A stretch of DNA of 64,000 bases from Pagrus major (taxonomy: Eukaryota; Chordata; Actinopteri; Spariformes; Sparidae). The notes beneath the pieces were generated by a model. It saw only the letters and a program-made list of their open reading frames with translations. It was not told the DNA's origin and did no database searches. Location: contig NC_133218.1 in NCBI RefSeq assembly GCF_040436345.1, forward strand, positions 4,590,484 through 4,654,483, written 5' to 3'. Both the position numbers and the translations under genes were made by a program. Each line of letters begins with the position of its first letter. Position 1 is the first letter of the stretch. Below, in pieces: positions 1 through 15,000 of this stretch.

Positions 1-779
1 TGAATCCTGGTGTCAACTTTGATATTCAGCAGAACCTAAAAAGTAATAGGTTACATAACTGCCACAGGCAAAGGGCAGAGCTGTTTGTTTTTATTGTACT
101 GTCGTCAAACCAAAGACCAAAAGCTGGTTGGCTTGATTACTGATGCAGCTGGCGAGTGTTTGCTTACAGTCCTGTCCTCAATAAATGACAATGACAAGTT
201 CTTTACTGTTCTAAAATTTGAGTGTCCGAACCCAAAGTTACAAAACTATACGTCAGCAGTGGCGGCCATTTTGATGACATAATCCATATCATGTTCTTCT
301 TTAAAGCAACATTATGTAACTTTTTTACTTTACAATAACAGCTTAACAGTAACAGCTTAAAATAATGTTGATGGTACAGTGTTTTGTAATAGGGTGAATG
401 GTGTCTCTATCACTTGTTTCTGCACTATGTAACTTCAGTGAGAGGGTAGGAACACAGCGTTACATACATGTCTACTTCAAGATACAAGTTTTCAACACAT
501 GATATTGCTATGACGTAATGAGTTGTGTTTGTAGTTAGCACCTACATTACATCTGACAAATTGTTACAGACCTGGGCATTGGTGTTCCACTCAGAAACTG
601 TGGGGAGCGCCAAATGCACAACATGCAAATTTCTACATAATGCTGCTTTAAGGGAATCTTTACATTGCTGTAGTCATGCTGTTGTGGTAGCAACTGTGTA
701 AGTAAGATACTACACCATAATATCTTCATAGGCTTGTCAGAATATCAGTAATATCAATAGTATTTTTATATCATTTTTC

Positions 780-1260
780 TAAACAAGGTTACAAAGTACT
801 TCACAGAAAAGGAGAAGAGAGAAAACCAAACAACAGCTGAAAATGACACAGATGACGAGCAACAGCTTAAAAAGAAGCTAAAATATATAATAGAAGAATC
901 AAAAAACTAAGTTGAGAAAGAGTAAAATGATGAAACCCAGCAACATCATTAAGAATTCATAGATGCCTTCCCTGTAAAAGAAGATTTTAAGAGAAGATTT
1001 TAAAAATGCCACTGATATAGCCTGCCTGGTTTCAGTAGGCAGGGAGTTGCACAGTCTGGGGGCTCTGACTGCAAAGGCACGGTCACCTAGGGCACACTGG
1101 GGGTCAATAAATCTGTCATTTAATTTTGGGCAAGGTCATTTAAAGCTGTAAAACTGGTGATTAAAATCTTAAAATCAATACGAGCTAAAACAGGTAGCCA
1201 GTGTTAGTAGCTTGAACAGCAGTAAAAATGGCCAATTAGCACTCCCTCGTTCTTCATAGT
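780..1260 (+). repeat. Degraded interspersed repeat (fish type)
   Basis: The text resembles a dispersed fish repeat: a segment like 'caaagtacttcacagaaaag', an A-rich body, then a block reading 'gggagttgcacagtctgggg' followed by 'gcacggtcacctagggcac'. A 40-codon open frame at about 788-910 lies inside it and is probably not a gene. Family assignment is by recognition only. Confidence 0.5.
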
Positions 1261-2171
1261 CTTGTTTTCTTCCCCGGTGAGGCATCTAAAGAAAGATGAG
1301 ACAGTTTTATTTATTTCACACATTTGCACTTACTTTTGTTCTGTTGTTTGTGATTATCTATGTGTAAGATGAGTGTATTTGAATGTGCGTTTAGATATCT
1401 TTTTTATCCTCCTCTATTTTTAATTTGTTTTCGGTATATATTTGTAAACAAGTTTACAGCACTCAGTAGAGACATAGTGAACTCACTGCAATCTCATTGC
1501 ACTGGTAACTTGTTTATTTTTGCATATGACAATAGAGCCTTTAAATGCTTCAAATCTATTACAAACATATTGCCAATTCAGTCACAAGTGCTTTACATAG
1601 GCAAGGAAAATCGTCAGAATGACATTTACAAACTAGAAGCCATAAAAACCAGAATGAAATCAATGAACAATACAAATGAACCGATGTATCTCAGTACCAG
1701 TAGGAAATGGTGAGTGCTTTATTGGTACATTGTACATTGTAAATCGCAGGCTGATCTATGAAGAGTAGAGTGTAAACAATAAACAACATGATGCAAGGAA
1801 CAATTCCTCTTGGAACCCATCACCATTCAGCCAAACGATTCAATTAAATGCATCAAAACACAAACAAATACAAATAAATGGACAAAAACAGGACCCAATT
1901 AGTTTATGCTTGGTTTAAATTGTGATGTCTAATAACCGTCACGGGGATATGAGTTATTACTTTGGGTAATGTTGCCAAGAGCTCTATTTTTGATACAATA
2001 GAGCTTTGAAATAGCCTATGAAAATCACACGAAAAATGATAGCTGAAGACTTAATGTTGTCAGTGCAGTCATGTCTGCTGTGCATTTTTTTGACAACAAA
2101 ACAGTAAAAACAGTCTGATTAATACTTCAAAACCTGAAAGGAGATCCTATGTCAGGGCTCCACTATTCACA

Positions 2172-2204
2172 CTGGTGCACCTAACTTTGTATTAGGTGCA
2201 CCAG
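2172..2204. repeat. Perfect 13-bp inverted repeat, 7-nt loop
   Basis: CTGGTGCACCTAA at 2172-2184 is followed by a 7-nt spacer and its exact reverse complement TTAGGTGCACCAG at 2192-2204. A third partial copy (TAGGTGCACCC) follows near 2213. The surrounding sequence looks like a dispersed-element fragment, so the hairpin is probably part of a transposon relic. Confidence 0.8.
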
Positions 2205-4319
2205 CACATAATGTAGGTGCACCCAAAAACACAATTTAATTTAATTTCTCCACCAATTATGTAAATGACTGTTGCTTGATTTAAATCACAACACATGCAA
2301 CATGGAATTTCAGTCACAAAAATATTTTTAGACTTTTTTTTTAAACTGACCTGCTGAATCTTAGGCACCAGTGTGGCCAGTGAAAATGTTGAGTCGCTCT
2401 TGACAGAGTTTTGGATGCAAGTGGAACCTGTGTATTTCTAGACTGCTAATCTCCTACATTCACAAACTAAAAGTGCATAAATTTGATGCATCTTGTAAAA
2501 ACTCACAGTTTATCTCACACAGGTGCCTGAACAGGGGGTACACTGTGTTTAGATTATAGCTTTATCCCCAATTACACATGCATGAGCTGGTCTCTGCATA
2601 AACAAGCTGCACCTGAAGGTAAACACCAACATAAACGCTCTCTGATGTGTTTGCTTTGGAAAGTGGCCTCTGCGGACAGTCTCTTAATCTACATGGAGCT
2701 CTATAAACTCCTCCAGACAGATTGCAGAGTTGATTTAAAGGTATGTAGCAGAGTTTGTATGTGCTCTGCATGTCAAACGATATGTTTCATCAGCCTGTGA
2801 ACCAGATGTTCTGCAGTCACAGGATAATTACATCGCTGATCACAATTCTTCATGCTTTTATCTGCCTGAGAGAGAGCTTGGTTTAATAAATGAACACACT
2901 GGTCAAAATGATGAGACTTTTAGCAAACTTTGCTCATTATTACATTGTGAGATTCATAGAGGGTAATATTAGCAGTATGTGAGGATGAATGTCTCACCTC
3001 ACGTGTGTGACATTAATATTAAAAATAAATTCATTAATTTTCTGTAAATTTTGTTTTAACTGCACTTTTTACGATTGGTACACGTGCCAATATCACATGC
3101 TGTCAATACACACATACTCACATTTCATATATTACAATCTGTGTTCCTTAGCAACCATAGCTGACTGAATGTCTGCTACAGTGTAAATGTCAGTAAGTGA
3201 GGCAGTTAGGAGTGTTATCTCAGAAATCAAGAACAGTATTGCATAGTGCCCACTCTCTGTGTTGAATAATGAATTGATGTAGACATGTTCATGTTGAGAT
3301 CAGTTGAAAGCTGTTTCTGCATGTATGGAGAGCTGGAGAGCTAAACAAAAAAAGACCAAAGACCACCTTTTGATCTACTTGTAGCTCCCCAGAGACCACA
3401 GATCCTTTCAAACGGCTGCTTTCAACTGATGCACACAACAGATGGTTGCCACAGTCAAGCTGGACTAATTGCATCCTCTCATTTAAGAACTGTAAATCAA
3501 AAGGGCATTACTCACATGTACTATGATAACTTGCTTGTTACCTGGAATGTATTTCTAGGAAAGCCAAGCAAGAAGTAAATGCAGAAGTAGATAAATAAAA
3601 ATGTTGTGGCCAAGGGTGAGTAAACAACCATGTAGCCTTTTAATTTAGATAAAAATCTTTCTGAGAAACTGGCTTCAGTGAAAACAGAGTGAGGTCTGTG
3701 GACTATCCAGAGAAAACCGTATGCCTTCTGTCACTGTAAGAAAAACACACATCCAATATCAACACCTCTGGGCATTAAACAATGGCCATCCCAACCTCCA
3801 GGGTTACTATTGGGAGCTGTATGCCACTGGTTTAACAGTAGGCAAGATTTTCAATGTGTAATTAAAATCCATTAATACCTTGTTAACAGCTTGGAATCAA
3901 TTATTTCGCCTGATTAGACCTTCACCTGGCTGGGGGACTCCTGACAAAATTTAAGTGTAGCCTATTAATTTATAATGAAAACTTGTCCAACTGTTCCAGC
4001 ACATTCTAAGCTTCATACCACATAACAACTTTTACCAAGAAAAAAGGTCTTAATGATGTCTTTTTGTGAATCAGGGAGGAGTTACTTTTGCCTTTAAATC
4101 ACAGCTGGGGGGTAAACAGCATAGACATATATACGTAGATGCAGTGTCTTATTTTGATTTGCAGACTTTGTTCATGATTGTCATTATTAGTACTATAATG
4201 AATATAAATCACTGAATATAAAAATGATTCATCATAATCAGTTAAATGTAAATGTTGGTGCTTTATATTCAGTAAACCCACAGCTCTCACGTCTGCTTGT
4301 GTTTGTTTACGTACACATG

Positions 4320-4540
4320 CCTGTGGTTAACGGTGCCCTCTCCCGCTTCCACTCCTCCGCTGTAATCTGATTGGTGGATCAGGCAGACGGGCGGGAACAA
4401 GGCGGTAACCAGGAAGTGAAGTTGAGATGACAGAAAGATGTTGACAGGAGTTTACTGCTGTTAACTTTCCATCGTTTGGACTTCAGGGCGGTCAGTGAGG
4501 ACCGTCTGCTAGACCAACGATACCCAACACGGACCTGAAA
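4320..4540 (+). promoter_or_regulatory. cln6 proximal promoter and 5' UTR
   Basis: This GC-richer block directly precedes the cln6 start codon. Visible elements are an inverted CCAAT box (ATTGG, 4370-4374), an Sp1/E2F-like GGGCGGGAA (4389-4397) and an ETS-like CCAGGAAGTG (4409-4418). No TATA box is evident. The composition fits a broadly expressed TATA-less promoter. The transcription start cannot be fixed from sequence alone. Confidence 0.55.
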
Positions 4541-7500
4541 ATGCAGACCGCACGAAAACGTCGAGGAAACGATTCACACCAGCCAACACAAAATAGGTTT
4601 GTAGGCCAAAGTTATTGTCACAATAGCCTCTGCGTTGTTGTCAGTATGCAGAGTCGGCTCATACACTACAGCCATAGTAATATAAAGAAATGAACTTCTG
4701 TGTAACCCCTTATTAAGTTAGCAATTACAGTCCAGTATCCGCTCTGCTGCTTGTTCGTCAGCGTCTAGAAACGAGTAGACGCGGCACGACTGCATACAAA
4801 GTGAACGGAATGACGCGCAAATGAAAGCGAACAGACGCGGTTGACGGCACGAATTGAAAAGGTCTCAACTTCTTTGCTAACACTGAAGTATTTGTAGTCC
4901 AGTCTTGTAACTGCCTGTGGCTAATAAACAGGAACTGACTACAAATATCACTCAGTTTCACGTGACGGATATAAATAGAAGTGGTGGTGTTGGTGTTCAT
5001 GGTTACCTTCCTCTTGTCTTCAGTCTTCAGCTCCTTAATCACATGAATTATGTCAATGCTGTAAGACTTGGGGGCTCAATGCTGGTGCAGCTAATGTTGA
5101 AAGGCATTTTAAACACACTATCAATAATAGGGTATTGACTGTTGATTGATGCTGGTGTTAAATCAGAAGATGATGAGACACCATAAATAAGAGTAGGACC
5201 AATGTGCAAAGATTAGTTTGTAGGGGTGGCTAACAATGGCACATCATTCACAAAAAGTATACTTGTGTAAGCTTGCTGTCAAAAATAACAATCACACAAC
5301 AGCTATAATAAAAAGCTTATCTTCAGATAATGCCTTAAGGGCCACCAGGGAGTAGATTAAAGAACATAAATAAGCTGAAGTAGAAAAATAAACTTTATAG
5401 AAAATCAGAAACTCCAACATAGTACAAGCTGGTCCCAGGAGAGTGAGACCCTCCAGTAGGCATGGGACAATTTGAAAATGTCACGACCATCCTTGACAAA
5501 ATAATAGCAATTCACAGTATTGTCCCAGAAATCAAATCATCAAATTATGCTCAAAACCTCTTAAAGTGGACTTTAACATACTTAAATCACTTGACCTTAC
5601 ATTTTCTTGAGAACGAATGTTGTACTATTCGAGATAGAAGTGAAACTGGAGGTGTTGAATACATTTCCACAAATCCGTTGTAACTTTTTTGGGGGGAGGG
5701 GAGACCATGGAAAAGCCAGGCCATCAGCCATGGTGACAGGATTTTGTAATGACTGAAAAATGCAGGCTCCACCCTTGTGGCAATTTAAAAAAATTTGGAA
5801 ATCTACATAGGACTGTACATTAGTGAGTTAGACAGCTTTGTCAAGTCATTCATGTGAATATTATCCCAATTCACAATTATCCCGATAATGGAAATTCTCT
5901 ACAATCAACTTAGTGTTTTTGTCGCAATCAGTGATAATAGCTTTTATTGTCCCATCCCTACCATCCAGACTACCAGGATGGTGCAGGTCTTATATATAAC
6001 CTGGAGACAGTGGCCAGCAGCCTCTCATTTCTTGATAACCTTCTGCTCCAACCAAACTGGAACCAGCTACATGGAAAGACAATTCAATTCAATTCAATTC
6101 AATTCAATTCAAAACACTTTATTTGTCTCTGGTGGCACTTTTTCAGGATCTCCTCAGTGTTCGTGGAAAACCTCAGAAGGCCGTCAAAAATTGTGCCCAA
6201 GTACCTGTATTCCTCCACCACCTCCACAGGTTCCCCCCGGATGGTGGTAGTGATGGCCTCTGCCAGTTGTCTCTGCTTGCTGGAGAATGTCACAATCACC
6301 TCTTTAGTCTTTGTTGAGTTCAGCTGGAGACGGCGCCCTCACACCAGGTGATAAAGTCCTGAAGAACAGAGCTGTGGTGAAGGTTTAGGGTAGAGAGCAG
6401 AGATAGCAGGACTGTGTCGTCAGCGAATTTAACCAGGTGACAATTTGGCTGGGTGGACCTGCAGTCATCGGTGTAGAGGATGTAAAGCAGAGGCGATAGG
6501 ACACAGCCCTGCGGGGAGCCAGTGGAGGTGTGGAGGATGTCAGAGTAGGAGCAACGCACAGACAACGCACACCCTGGCAAAGAGGACATATATAAATGCT
6601 TAAATATACTCCTTTAAATCAAAATAAAAAGTCAGCACATGCTCACATATTTTCCTCCACCTTGTGGTGTCACATCCCATCTCAGCTACTGGAAGTGATT
6701 TAAGAGAGCAACAGACATCAAAAATGGAAAAAAAAGGAACAACAAACAGTCTATCAGCAACTATATTTTCCTTTTTTCGTATGATATATGTCTTAAGAGT
6801 TACACAAGATTACAATTTCATGTCTTGATATTTGAATGAGAAGAGAGGCTTTCAGTCAGATATTAGTAACCTTTATGCAGTATGTTTTGCCGGTGTTGCT
6901 GTGCATCTTTCGCATTACCTGACGGTGTATTCAGCTGCACTCAGCAGCAAAGTCAACCTTGTGTTTTAACCAGAATGTACTGCAGTAGTAAACACCATAG
7001 TAAACCACAGTTTACTACAGTACTCCCAACATGTCTATTAAACGCTCAACCTTTGCACTGCCCTTTGCTTTTGTAATGTTGCTTCATTACAATGACTTAC
7101 CATCATTGTAAATGTGTGTTGACAGCACTCCCAGTGGTCTGAAGGAAAATGTGGCGCAGCAGAAAAGGCAGCACTTCCACTTTGACCTGTGGTTCTGTCT
7201 GACTCTGCAGAACTGGATACTGGATTTTGGGAGGCCTATTGTCATGGTAAGAAGGCTCAATGCAAAGTTCTCTTAATCTGTACCCCATGCAGTTTTAAAA
7301 AGTGCCAAAAAAATGATACCATGGATGGTAATTCCAAATTTCATGGAGCAATGAATGCTAAATAGTTTGTTGTTATCATATGTATTAGATCATCCTTCCT
7401 CTGGAGTGGTTTCCCCTGAACAAGCCCAGTGCTGGAGACTATTTCCACATGGCCTATAATGTTATTACACCATTCCTGATGCTCAAGGTAAGTCTGACCA

Positions 7501-10500
7501 CAACAAAGTGCTTTGGTGATTGTGAAAGAGACAAATACTCAGTATGAGACTATAAAGCTACTCTTGCCTAATACTAAAATAAATGTGCACAGTACGCTTC
7601 AAAGAATCAATTTTAGAATTAGACCTACCATAGTAATGTAACAGAACAAAACAGCCCCCAAACTAAAAAATCAACAGGTATAATTGACCTCCGCATGGTT
7701 CATTTCAGTGGAATGACTTTGCTCTTCATGTTTTTTATATTAGAAATAAAGAAAATGATTGCTTTTAGACCAGGCTTCACGCATACAGCAGGAAGCTAGA
7801 CAACCTTAGTTGCCAATTCTAAATGATATTACTGCTGCATATTATTTATGCTGAAAGCCTTAAAGTCCCCTTCTGGTCAAAAATGTGTTTTTCTTCTTGT
7901 TCCTTCTGTTGAATGTTTGAGCTTCACTGGATAGAAAGATGTATGTGCAGAGTTTGACAAATGAAGAATGTTTTCACATCATTTGCTCATTTGTGCTCAT
8001 TGAAAATCTAATATTCAGCAAACACAAGTGTGATGGGAAACTTGAAGCCTCTAGTACACTGAGAATGGACTCGTGTCCAGCAGTTAAACTTGTGAAAAAC
8101 ATTTGCATATTGATGTGTTCTGGAATATTTAATGAGGGTAAAGGAACAGGTATCATTTTATTGATTTTAATGTGTTAATTATACTTTGCTGAATTTTATG
8201 TACGTGTGAGTACATGTCATAAATTCAGCCCATGATTATGATTAGACAGTGTTTTATTTAGCTGAATATTACACCTTGATTCTGCATTGAACTATTTTCC
8301 CCATGAGGCTCAATAGTTCTGTCTCTTGTTCTGTCGGCGTTGCATATAATTGGCTTGTAATTACACCCCCTTCCTCTTACCTGTGAATGTAATTATAATG
8401 GAGTATAATGGATAAGCAAACCAAGGGTTAAGTGAGCCAGCTTATTATCAGCTTTATGAGTAATCCAACATGTTCATATTAGGCTTAGGCCTGGCTTTGT
8501 GATACAGGACCCTTTTGGGTAGATTTTATTTGAGTTTATTCTGGACATTTTAACTTATTTAACTCAAATACACATGTAAATAAATATTATTTATTATATG
8601 TAATAATCAGTAAATGACATGAAATCAGAGCAGGTTCATACTGACTGATATGCTGGTAAGCCTTCTTTTATACTTACCATTATTACATTGATTATATTTT
8701 ATCCCTTTAGATTTATACACTGAAATATGTGTTTACTTTTAATACATACAGTGTACCGGATAAGCGGTAGAAAATGGATGGATGGATGGACATACAGTGT
8801 ATACACTCAAAACTCCCAAACAAATTGCATATGCACACTAATGTTTATAGCCTACCTCAGTTTTTATGTTACTCAACTAATATTGAATACTTTTTATAAT
8901 CTATTCAGTGAATTACACATTTTTACTTCTTCTTAATGACCTTTCCACGCACAAACTCCTTTGACAATTGCATGTTTTGTTTTATTTGTCCTAATCTTTG
9001 TTTTTGTAAACATGCAAATTCAATTGCACCTCAGTTTGTTTTCTCATTGCTGATTTTCTGAAAGCTAAATTGACACAGAGTAATAAGGGTAATCCAAAGT
9101 GATAGACCTGCTTTTTAAGGCACTTTGGTTCGGTTCTTACATAATCTCAAAGACCCGGGGGTTTGATTCCTGAATGTCTGCAGGATGCCACATCACGGCA
9201 CTGACTTGAGCTACAGTGTGAAAAATCTATAATGAAACACCTGCTGTCCAGAAGGGATGGAGGTCATCCCTGGGGTTGTGATGTTAAATCAAAACAACCT
9301 ACTTGTTATGTATTATGCATATTGACGATCTTACATACGTAACCAACATAAGTATCTTTTAAGATGTAGTTCATGTGATATATACAGAATTTGTGTGTGT
9401 TGCTGGTCCATTCAGCTGATTGAGCGCAGTCCCAGGGCGCTACCTCGGTCAGCTGTCTACCTCTGCATCATCACTTTTGTCATGGGAGCCAGCATCCACC
9501 TGGTGGGAGACTCCATCAACCACCGGCTCATCCTGAGTGGCTACCAGCTCCACCTGTCAGTCAGGGAGAACCCAATCATCAAAGACCTCAAACCTGCCTC
9601 ACTGGTAAGGATCTGTTTTCTTTAAGTGCAGTTTTATTCTATGATGGGCATACTGAGAATACTACTCAGACATTTATTCTTCAATATATTGTGTATATTA
9701 ACACCTGTCATAATGTCATACAGCAAAAATCAGTTTGTGTTGTTTGCTATGACTCTCCAGAGACAGTACAGTGACATTAAAGAAATGAGTTTTTTTCGTC
9801 CGCCTGTGACACGAACTGACAATGCAGCATACAGACTCTTTTCTCTGCTCCTTCATTGCCATCACATCCTGATTTCCAGATTAAAGGTAGTGTGTCATAC
9901 TTCTGACAATGATGAGGTTGTCAACAACATACTGATGTGTGGCATATCTAGGGCAGGATAGAAGGAAGCAGGATTAGTATAGGGTAGCTATTTTGTTTCT
10001 TTTTTAATGTTGAGAGTGTAAGAACGAGCTTGGTTTGACCTCAAACTCTGAAGGTTGATGTCTTGTTGTATCTCTACTCTCTACTCCTTCGTGGCCAGTG
10101 TTTTGATGTACTGCAATAACCTGATTATGGTCAAACCAACATTAAATCTTAGTTGTTAAAAAAAAATCAGATTTCTCCTCCATTCCCTACCATAAACTTG
10201 GACTATGAGTTTCAGATTTCCAGTGTATTAAAAGTGAATGTTATATAAGAAAACTGTTTGGGGACGTGACGCTGAAGCTAGAAGAGATTTTTTTTTTTTT
10301 GTCTTGTTGTTGTTTAGAGCATTTTGACTAACAGATCAGCAAGAGAACAGGTCCTGTAGTGTGAGAGTATACATTTTGTATATTTTATTGTGTATGATGG
10401 ACTTGTCTAGACTTATTTTAGTTTCGGTTAGGGCTGAACATAATTGAAATATTATCGAGAGTTTATCTCTCTATCGAGATTTTTTTATTAAAGGTCAAAT

Positions 10501-11982
10501 GTGTCACAACATACCAATACAAATGATATTCCTCAGATTTAAAGGAACATGTTTATTTGGTACAGACCCCAGAGAAGATTACATCATCATCATTTTAATA
10601 TTTTTTTTCACTGAAAATGAACCAAAAAAAATCATATTCCCTCCCTTTTTTTCATATCGGCACAAACCTGACACTATATCCGTCACCAATACCGATATAT
10701 CTGTGATAGAGAAGATTGAGATTAGTATGGTCACATTAAAACCTGTGAGTAACATGGAACCTTTAGTGCAGAAGTCTCTGTTTGATGCTGTTTAATTGAA
10801 GTGAATTCAGACCAACTGTTTAATATTTATTTGTTTTTAAGAGCAAATTTATAGACCCTCAACAAATGTTTTTATGGAGCAGATCTACAATGTGTGCACT
10901 CAATACTTTTTAAATTACAAATAGGCAAGGTAATGATTTTAAATATAAAATGTAGAAATTAATTGATCAGCACATCCATAATTCATAAACTAATATACTA
11001 AACAGGAAAATGTGCGGGAAAGTCAAGAAAGATTTGTGAGTGCTTATATGTCCAACACATTGCTCAACTAATTGTTTAGATTTGGAGACATTATCATATG
11101 ACTGTCATTGTCATTATTTTCCCTTTCATGCCCTGCATGGAAGCATCTGTATTTGTTATGTTTCTTATTTACTCAGGATTTTTTTTCTCTGATTTGCCAC
11201 CAATCTGTAGATGTGTTTTTTATTAACTGCCATTATAAAGGGTGTATGACACTAGAACAGTAGGTGGCACTGTTGCATAAGGTAGAGTGCTATATACAGT
11301 ATATTGTGCCATGAAAATATATCTGTGAATGTTTAAATGAGTTTCAAGTAGTAATTCAGCCTTTTTTTTCTTCCCTCACAGATTGACTCCTTTGAACTGC
11401 TATATTATTATGATGAACAACTGGGACACTTAATGTGGTAGGTGTATATGATAACTATTCATGTTGTGCATATACAGCGCTGTGAAATGACTGGAATGTA
11501 GCAGAATTCAAGATTTCCCTCTTTATGTTTAAATCTTAATGATAAATCTGAATTTAATGATAGATAGATAAATAGATAGATAGATAGATAGATGGATGGA
11601 GAGGGCGGGGGCTTGTTCCTCCTGATGTCCACCACCATCTCTTTCGTCTTCGCCATGTTCAGCTGCAGGTGTTTCTCCCCACACCACTTAACAAAATTGT
11701 CGACCAGGTCCCTGTACTCATCCTTCCTCCTGCCCTCTCAACCTTATGCTGTCTCTATTGAAAAAACGTGGGTTCAAGATGCTGTGTCTATTGAAAATAT
11801 GTGGGTATATTTCTCCCTCTCTTTCGTTTTGATTGCATAGGCCTTTAGTATTCTGGCTCAAATGGCTGATAAATCCTCTTGCAGTTTGGTTTCACTCTGG
11901 TGCTGACAGAATTTCAGTTAGCACTGGATAATACTGCTGTTTGTGTGTAGTGTAGTTTGAATATTGCACCTGTAGGCAGAAC

Positions 11983-12015
<33 letters not shown>

Positions 12016-15000
12016 CACAAATTACATTTTAAAAAAGTTTGCATTTTTTCACAATTTCTACTTCAGAAAAGACCAAAAATAATTATCCAATTATCAAAAT
12101 AGTTTTTTTTACATATAAATTGACTAATCATTTCAGCCCTTGTTGATTTTGGAGACTTTTATATAAGCAGTGTTCCTATGGTTACATACAGATAAATAAA
12201 CTGATTTTGAACAGTGATTCAAACTTCTAATATGTAACTTTTAAGCACTTAAATGTCTAAAAACAACTAGATCTTTGTTGTACATTTTGTCGAGCTGTGT
12301 ACTTGTATAATCCCACATTTTATTCAAGGTAACGGTGCGTTACATTTGGTAGCCTGTAACTTCCCTGGAGAGAGTTACATACTGTGTGTTTAACTGTTGA
12401 ATGAAACTGTGTTTCAGATGTCCTGATATGATGGTTTGAAGTGAAACCTGCCAGCCGATTAGAACATTTTCTGCAGCCATGGTACAATACTTACCATCCA
12501 TGAGTTCAAACCTCTTGCACTGAGACCAAGTTAAATCACGTTCACAGTGAAAAGAAATCGCTCTTTTTCTCAGTCAGCCCTGAAGGTTTGTCAAATGGTT
12601 TTGGTTCAGCTGTTGTCCTGCCTGGTATGAAGAGGTTTGAAGGATCATGCTGGGGCTGGTCATGAGCTGAGTGGACAAGAGGCTTTGTGAGGATTTTTGT
12701 TGAATGAGAGTTCCAACCACTCATGTGGAAATGAGCAGATACTACACATACTGTACTTACTTACTTACATACTTGTGTCATCCCTTTATAAAGTAATATT
12801 TAAATCTAATTCAGTACATTTTACATTTTCTGCCTCTCCTTTAATTCTAGGTATATTCCTTTCTTCATCATTCTGTTCATCTACTTCATCGGCTGCTTCA
12901 CCAAGGCCAAAGAACAGAAGACTATTCCCGTCTCAGGTTGGCTGTTGCTGGGACCCAGCACCTTCTACTATTGGTCAGTTGCCTTTTCACATCTTTGAAA
13001 AACTTGTGTGTTCTACGTGAGGACATGTATTATGTTAAAGGAAAAACAAGTTCATTATTATCAGCATCAAACGTAGCTTTTTAGTTGCCTGAATGATATG
13101 AAACTATAAAGGAAAAGTGAAATCTGATGACGGTCTCTACTCTACATACTCTACAAACTCTACATTTAAGAGATTCTCTGTCTCCATTTCTGTCCATTAG
13201 ATGAGAATTGCTTTGTACTCTGTGTGAAGGTTTAAACTTTGCTTTGTAAGATAATGTAAGGTAATAATCCAAAGTCAGTGTGATAAAGAAGAGTGAAGGA
13301 AGGACATCTTTGGCATGAAAAAATTATACAAATAGAAGAAATAGAACTAGACAAGTGCAGACCAAAGAATCAGCATATACTCAAGCAGAGTTCAAGATAA
13401 AATCAAAGAACCATTATGAGAGCCCATATACTCGTAGCAATTTTAGTATGATCAAGAGCCAAAGAAAATGGGTAGGCCTTAGGCTGTTCACGGAAAGACT
13501 TGGTAGAGGGGGCAGATCTGATGTGAGGCGGCAGTTTTTTCCACGGACTGAAGGGGGAGTGCACTGAGAGTGCATTCCTCCCTAAGTTTCCACAAAACCA
13601 GAGAGACGACCAAAAGTGACTGGTCAGAGGACCTGAGAGGTTTCGGTGGGCTGTAGGGAATTAAAAGGTTAGATGGATAAGAGGGAGCCAATTCATGAAG
13701 TGCTTTAAAACCAAAGAGTGAAACTTTTTAATGCAGCCCAGTTGCCAAGACATTGCCGTTTATGTTTATGCAAACCACTGATACAGTCACATTTGTATGT
13801 GTCATAGGCCTACATACCATATTGACATTTCTACAAAATATGGCATATCACGTCCACATTTAATGTCTACCACCTTTCTGTCATATCGGCAATATCCTGT
13901 GTTTTAACATTTGTAAGCATGAAACCACTGGATATTTTTAAAGGCATAGTTCAAGTCTTTTGATGTGGGGTTGTATGAAGTACTTATCCCTAGTCAGTGC
14001 ATTACCTCCCATAGGACAAGGCTGTTTGACAGCTACGAAAAGCTCCAAAAATATTTAAAACATAGCGTACACTTCAACGGATATATATATTTTAGATGGG
14101 ACTTTTATAGGTGGCTAAAATCCGTCTTAAAAGAGATGACGTTCATCTACTGCAGGTAACACACTGAATAGGGAAAAGTACCTCATACAACCCCACATCA
14201 AAAGTCCCTAACGATCCCTTTGAGGAGGCCTTGGGACTATTGCCAGCCATGTTTGTGGTGATTTATTTGATGAGAAATCAGGACATCTCCAGCTGTGTAT
14301 ATGGTAAAAAGTATTTTAAGCCAAAACATGATCTTTTCCTCATTCTAACCAAGTGTTTTTTGTGCCTAAACCTAACCACATCATAAACACAGCATTGTCA
14401 CAATCTAAAATGTAACATGACATGACATGTAACCTAAAGAAACGTAAATCTGCAACATAAAGAAATGTTAAGTTTCAACATATCAGTGTTTTGCAGTATG
14501 TACATTGCTAACACTAATTCTGGCATTTGCGTTATAAAATGAACTCTAAAACTGACAGAGAGCCAGTGGAGGGAGGTCAGGGGAAATATGCTCATGCTTA
14601 CGGGAACCACTTAAATATTAAGATATACAAGATGTGAAAATTCAAAGTAGTAACAGGGTAATTACATTGGCTAGTGAACATTTCCCCTAATTATTCTGCA
14701 GTCCAGGCCGCATTTTTAAAGGAACAAATTTAACTTTTACATGCAAACTTTATGTTGTCCAACCAATTTTTTAAACAGAGTGTAACATGAAGTTCACAAC
14801 AACTTTGGGTCGTTTACACAATAACATAAAATCAGAGTTTGACTAAAACATGTTACATCACTGTTTTACTGGCTGGGACTGTTTGAATGTTTTTGAAAAT
14901 TGTAATGTTTATCTAACAAAATGATTCGCATCATCAAATCTGTTTCCGCCTTCTTCGCTTTGTGCAGAAATTCAAATAGAATCTGATAAAATGTACCTCT

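Larger units (their letters stand above)
1..4319. other. Intergenic DNA upstream of cln6
   Basis: No exon can be supported here. Open frames are short and lack convincing codon structure or splice partners. The stretch contains fish-type interspersed repeat material at about 780-1260 and a hairpin repeat near 2172-2204. The segment around 1490-1620 resembles a degraded retroelement tail. The rest is A/T-rich unique-looking sequence in which I see nothing. Confidence 0.6.
11438..12850 (+). other. cln6 intron 5
   Basis: GT-AG intron of 1.4 kb. It holds a small LINE fragment next to a (GATA)n run and an (AT)n microsatellite, listed separately. The remainder is unremarkable. Confidence 0.65.

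Noticed and set aside
788..910. Possible last coding exon (VTKYFTEKEKRE...)
   Set aside because: It has an acceptor-like start and a stop, but the stretch lies inside a fish dispersed-repeat body and has no partner exon.
1360..1713. 117-codon open frame
   Set aside because: A/T-driven composition, retroelement-tail words inside, no splice or family evidence.
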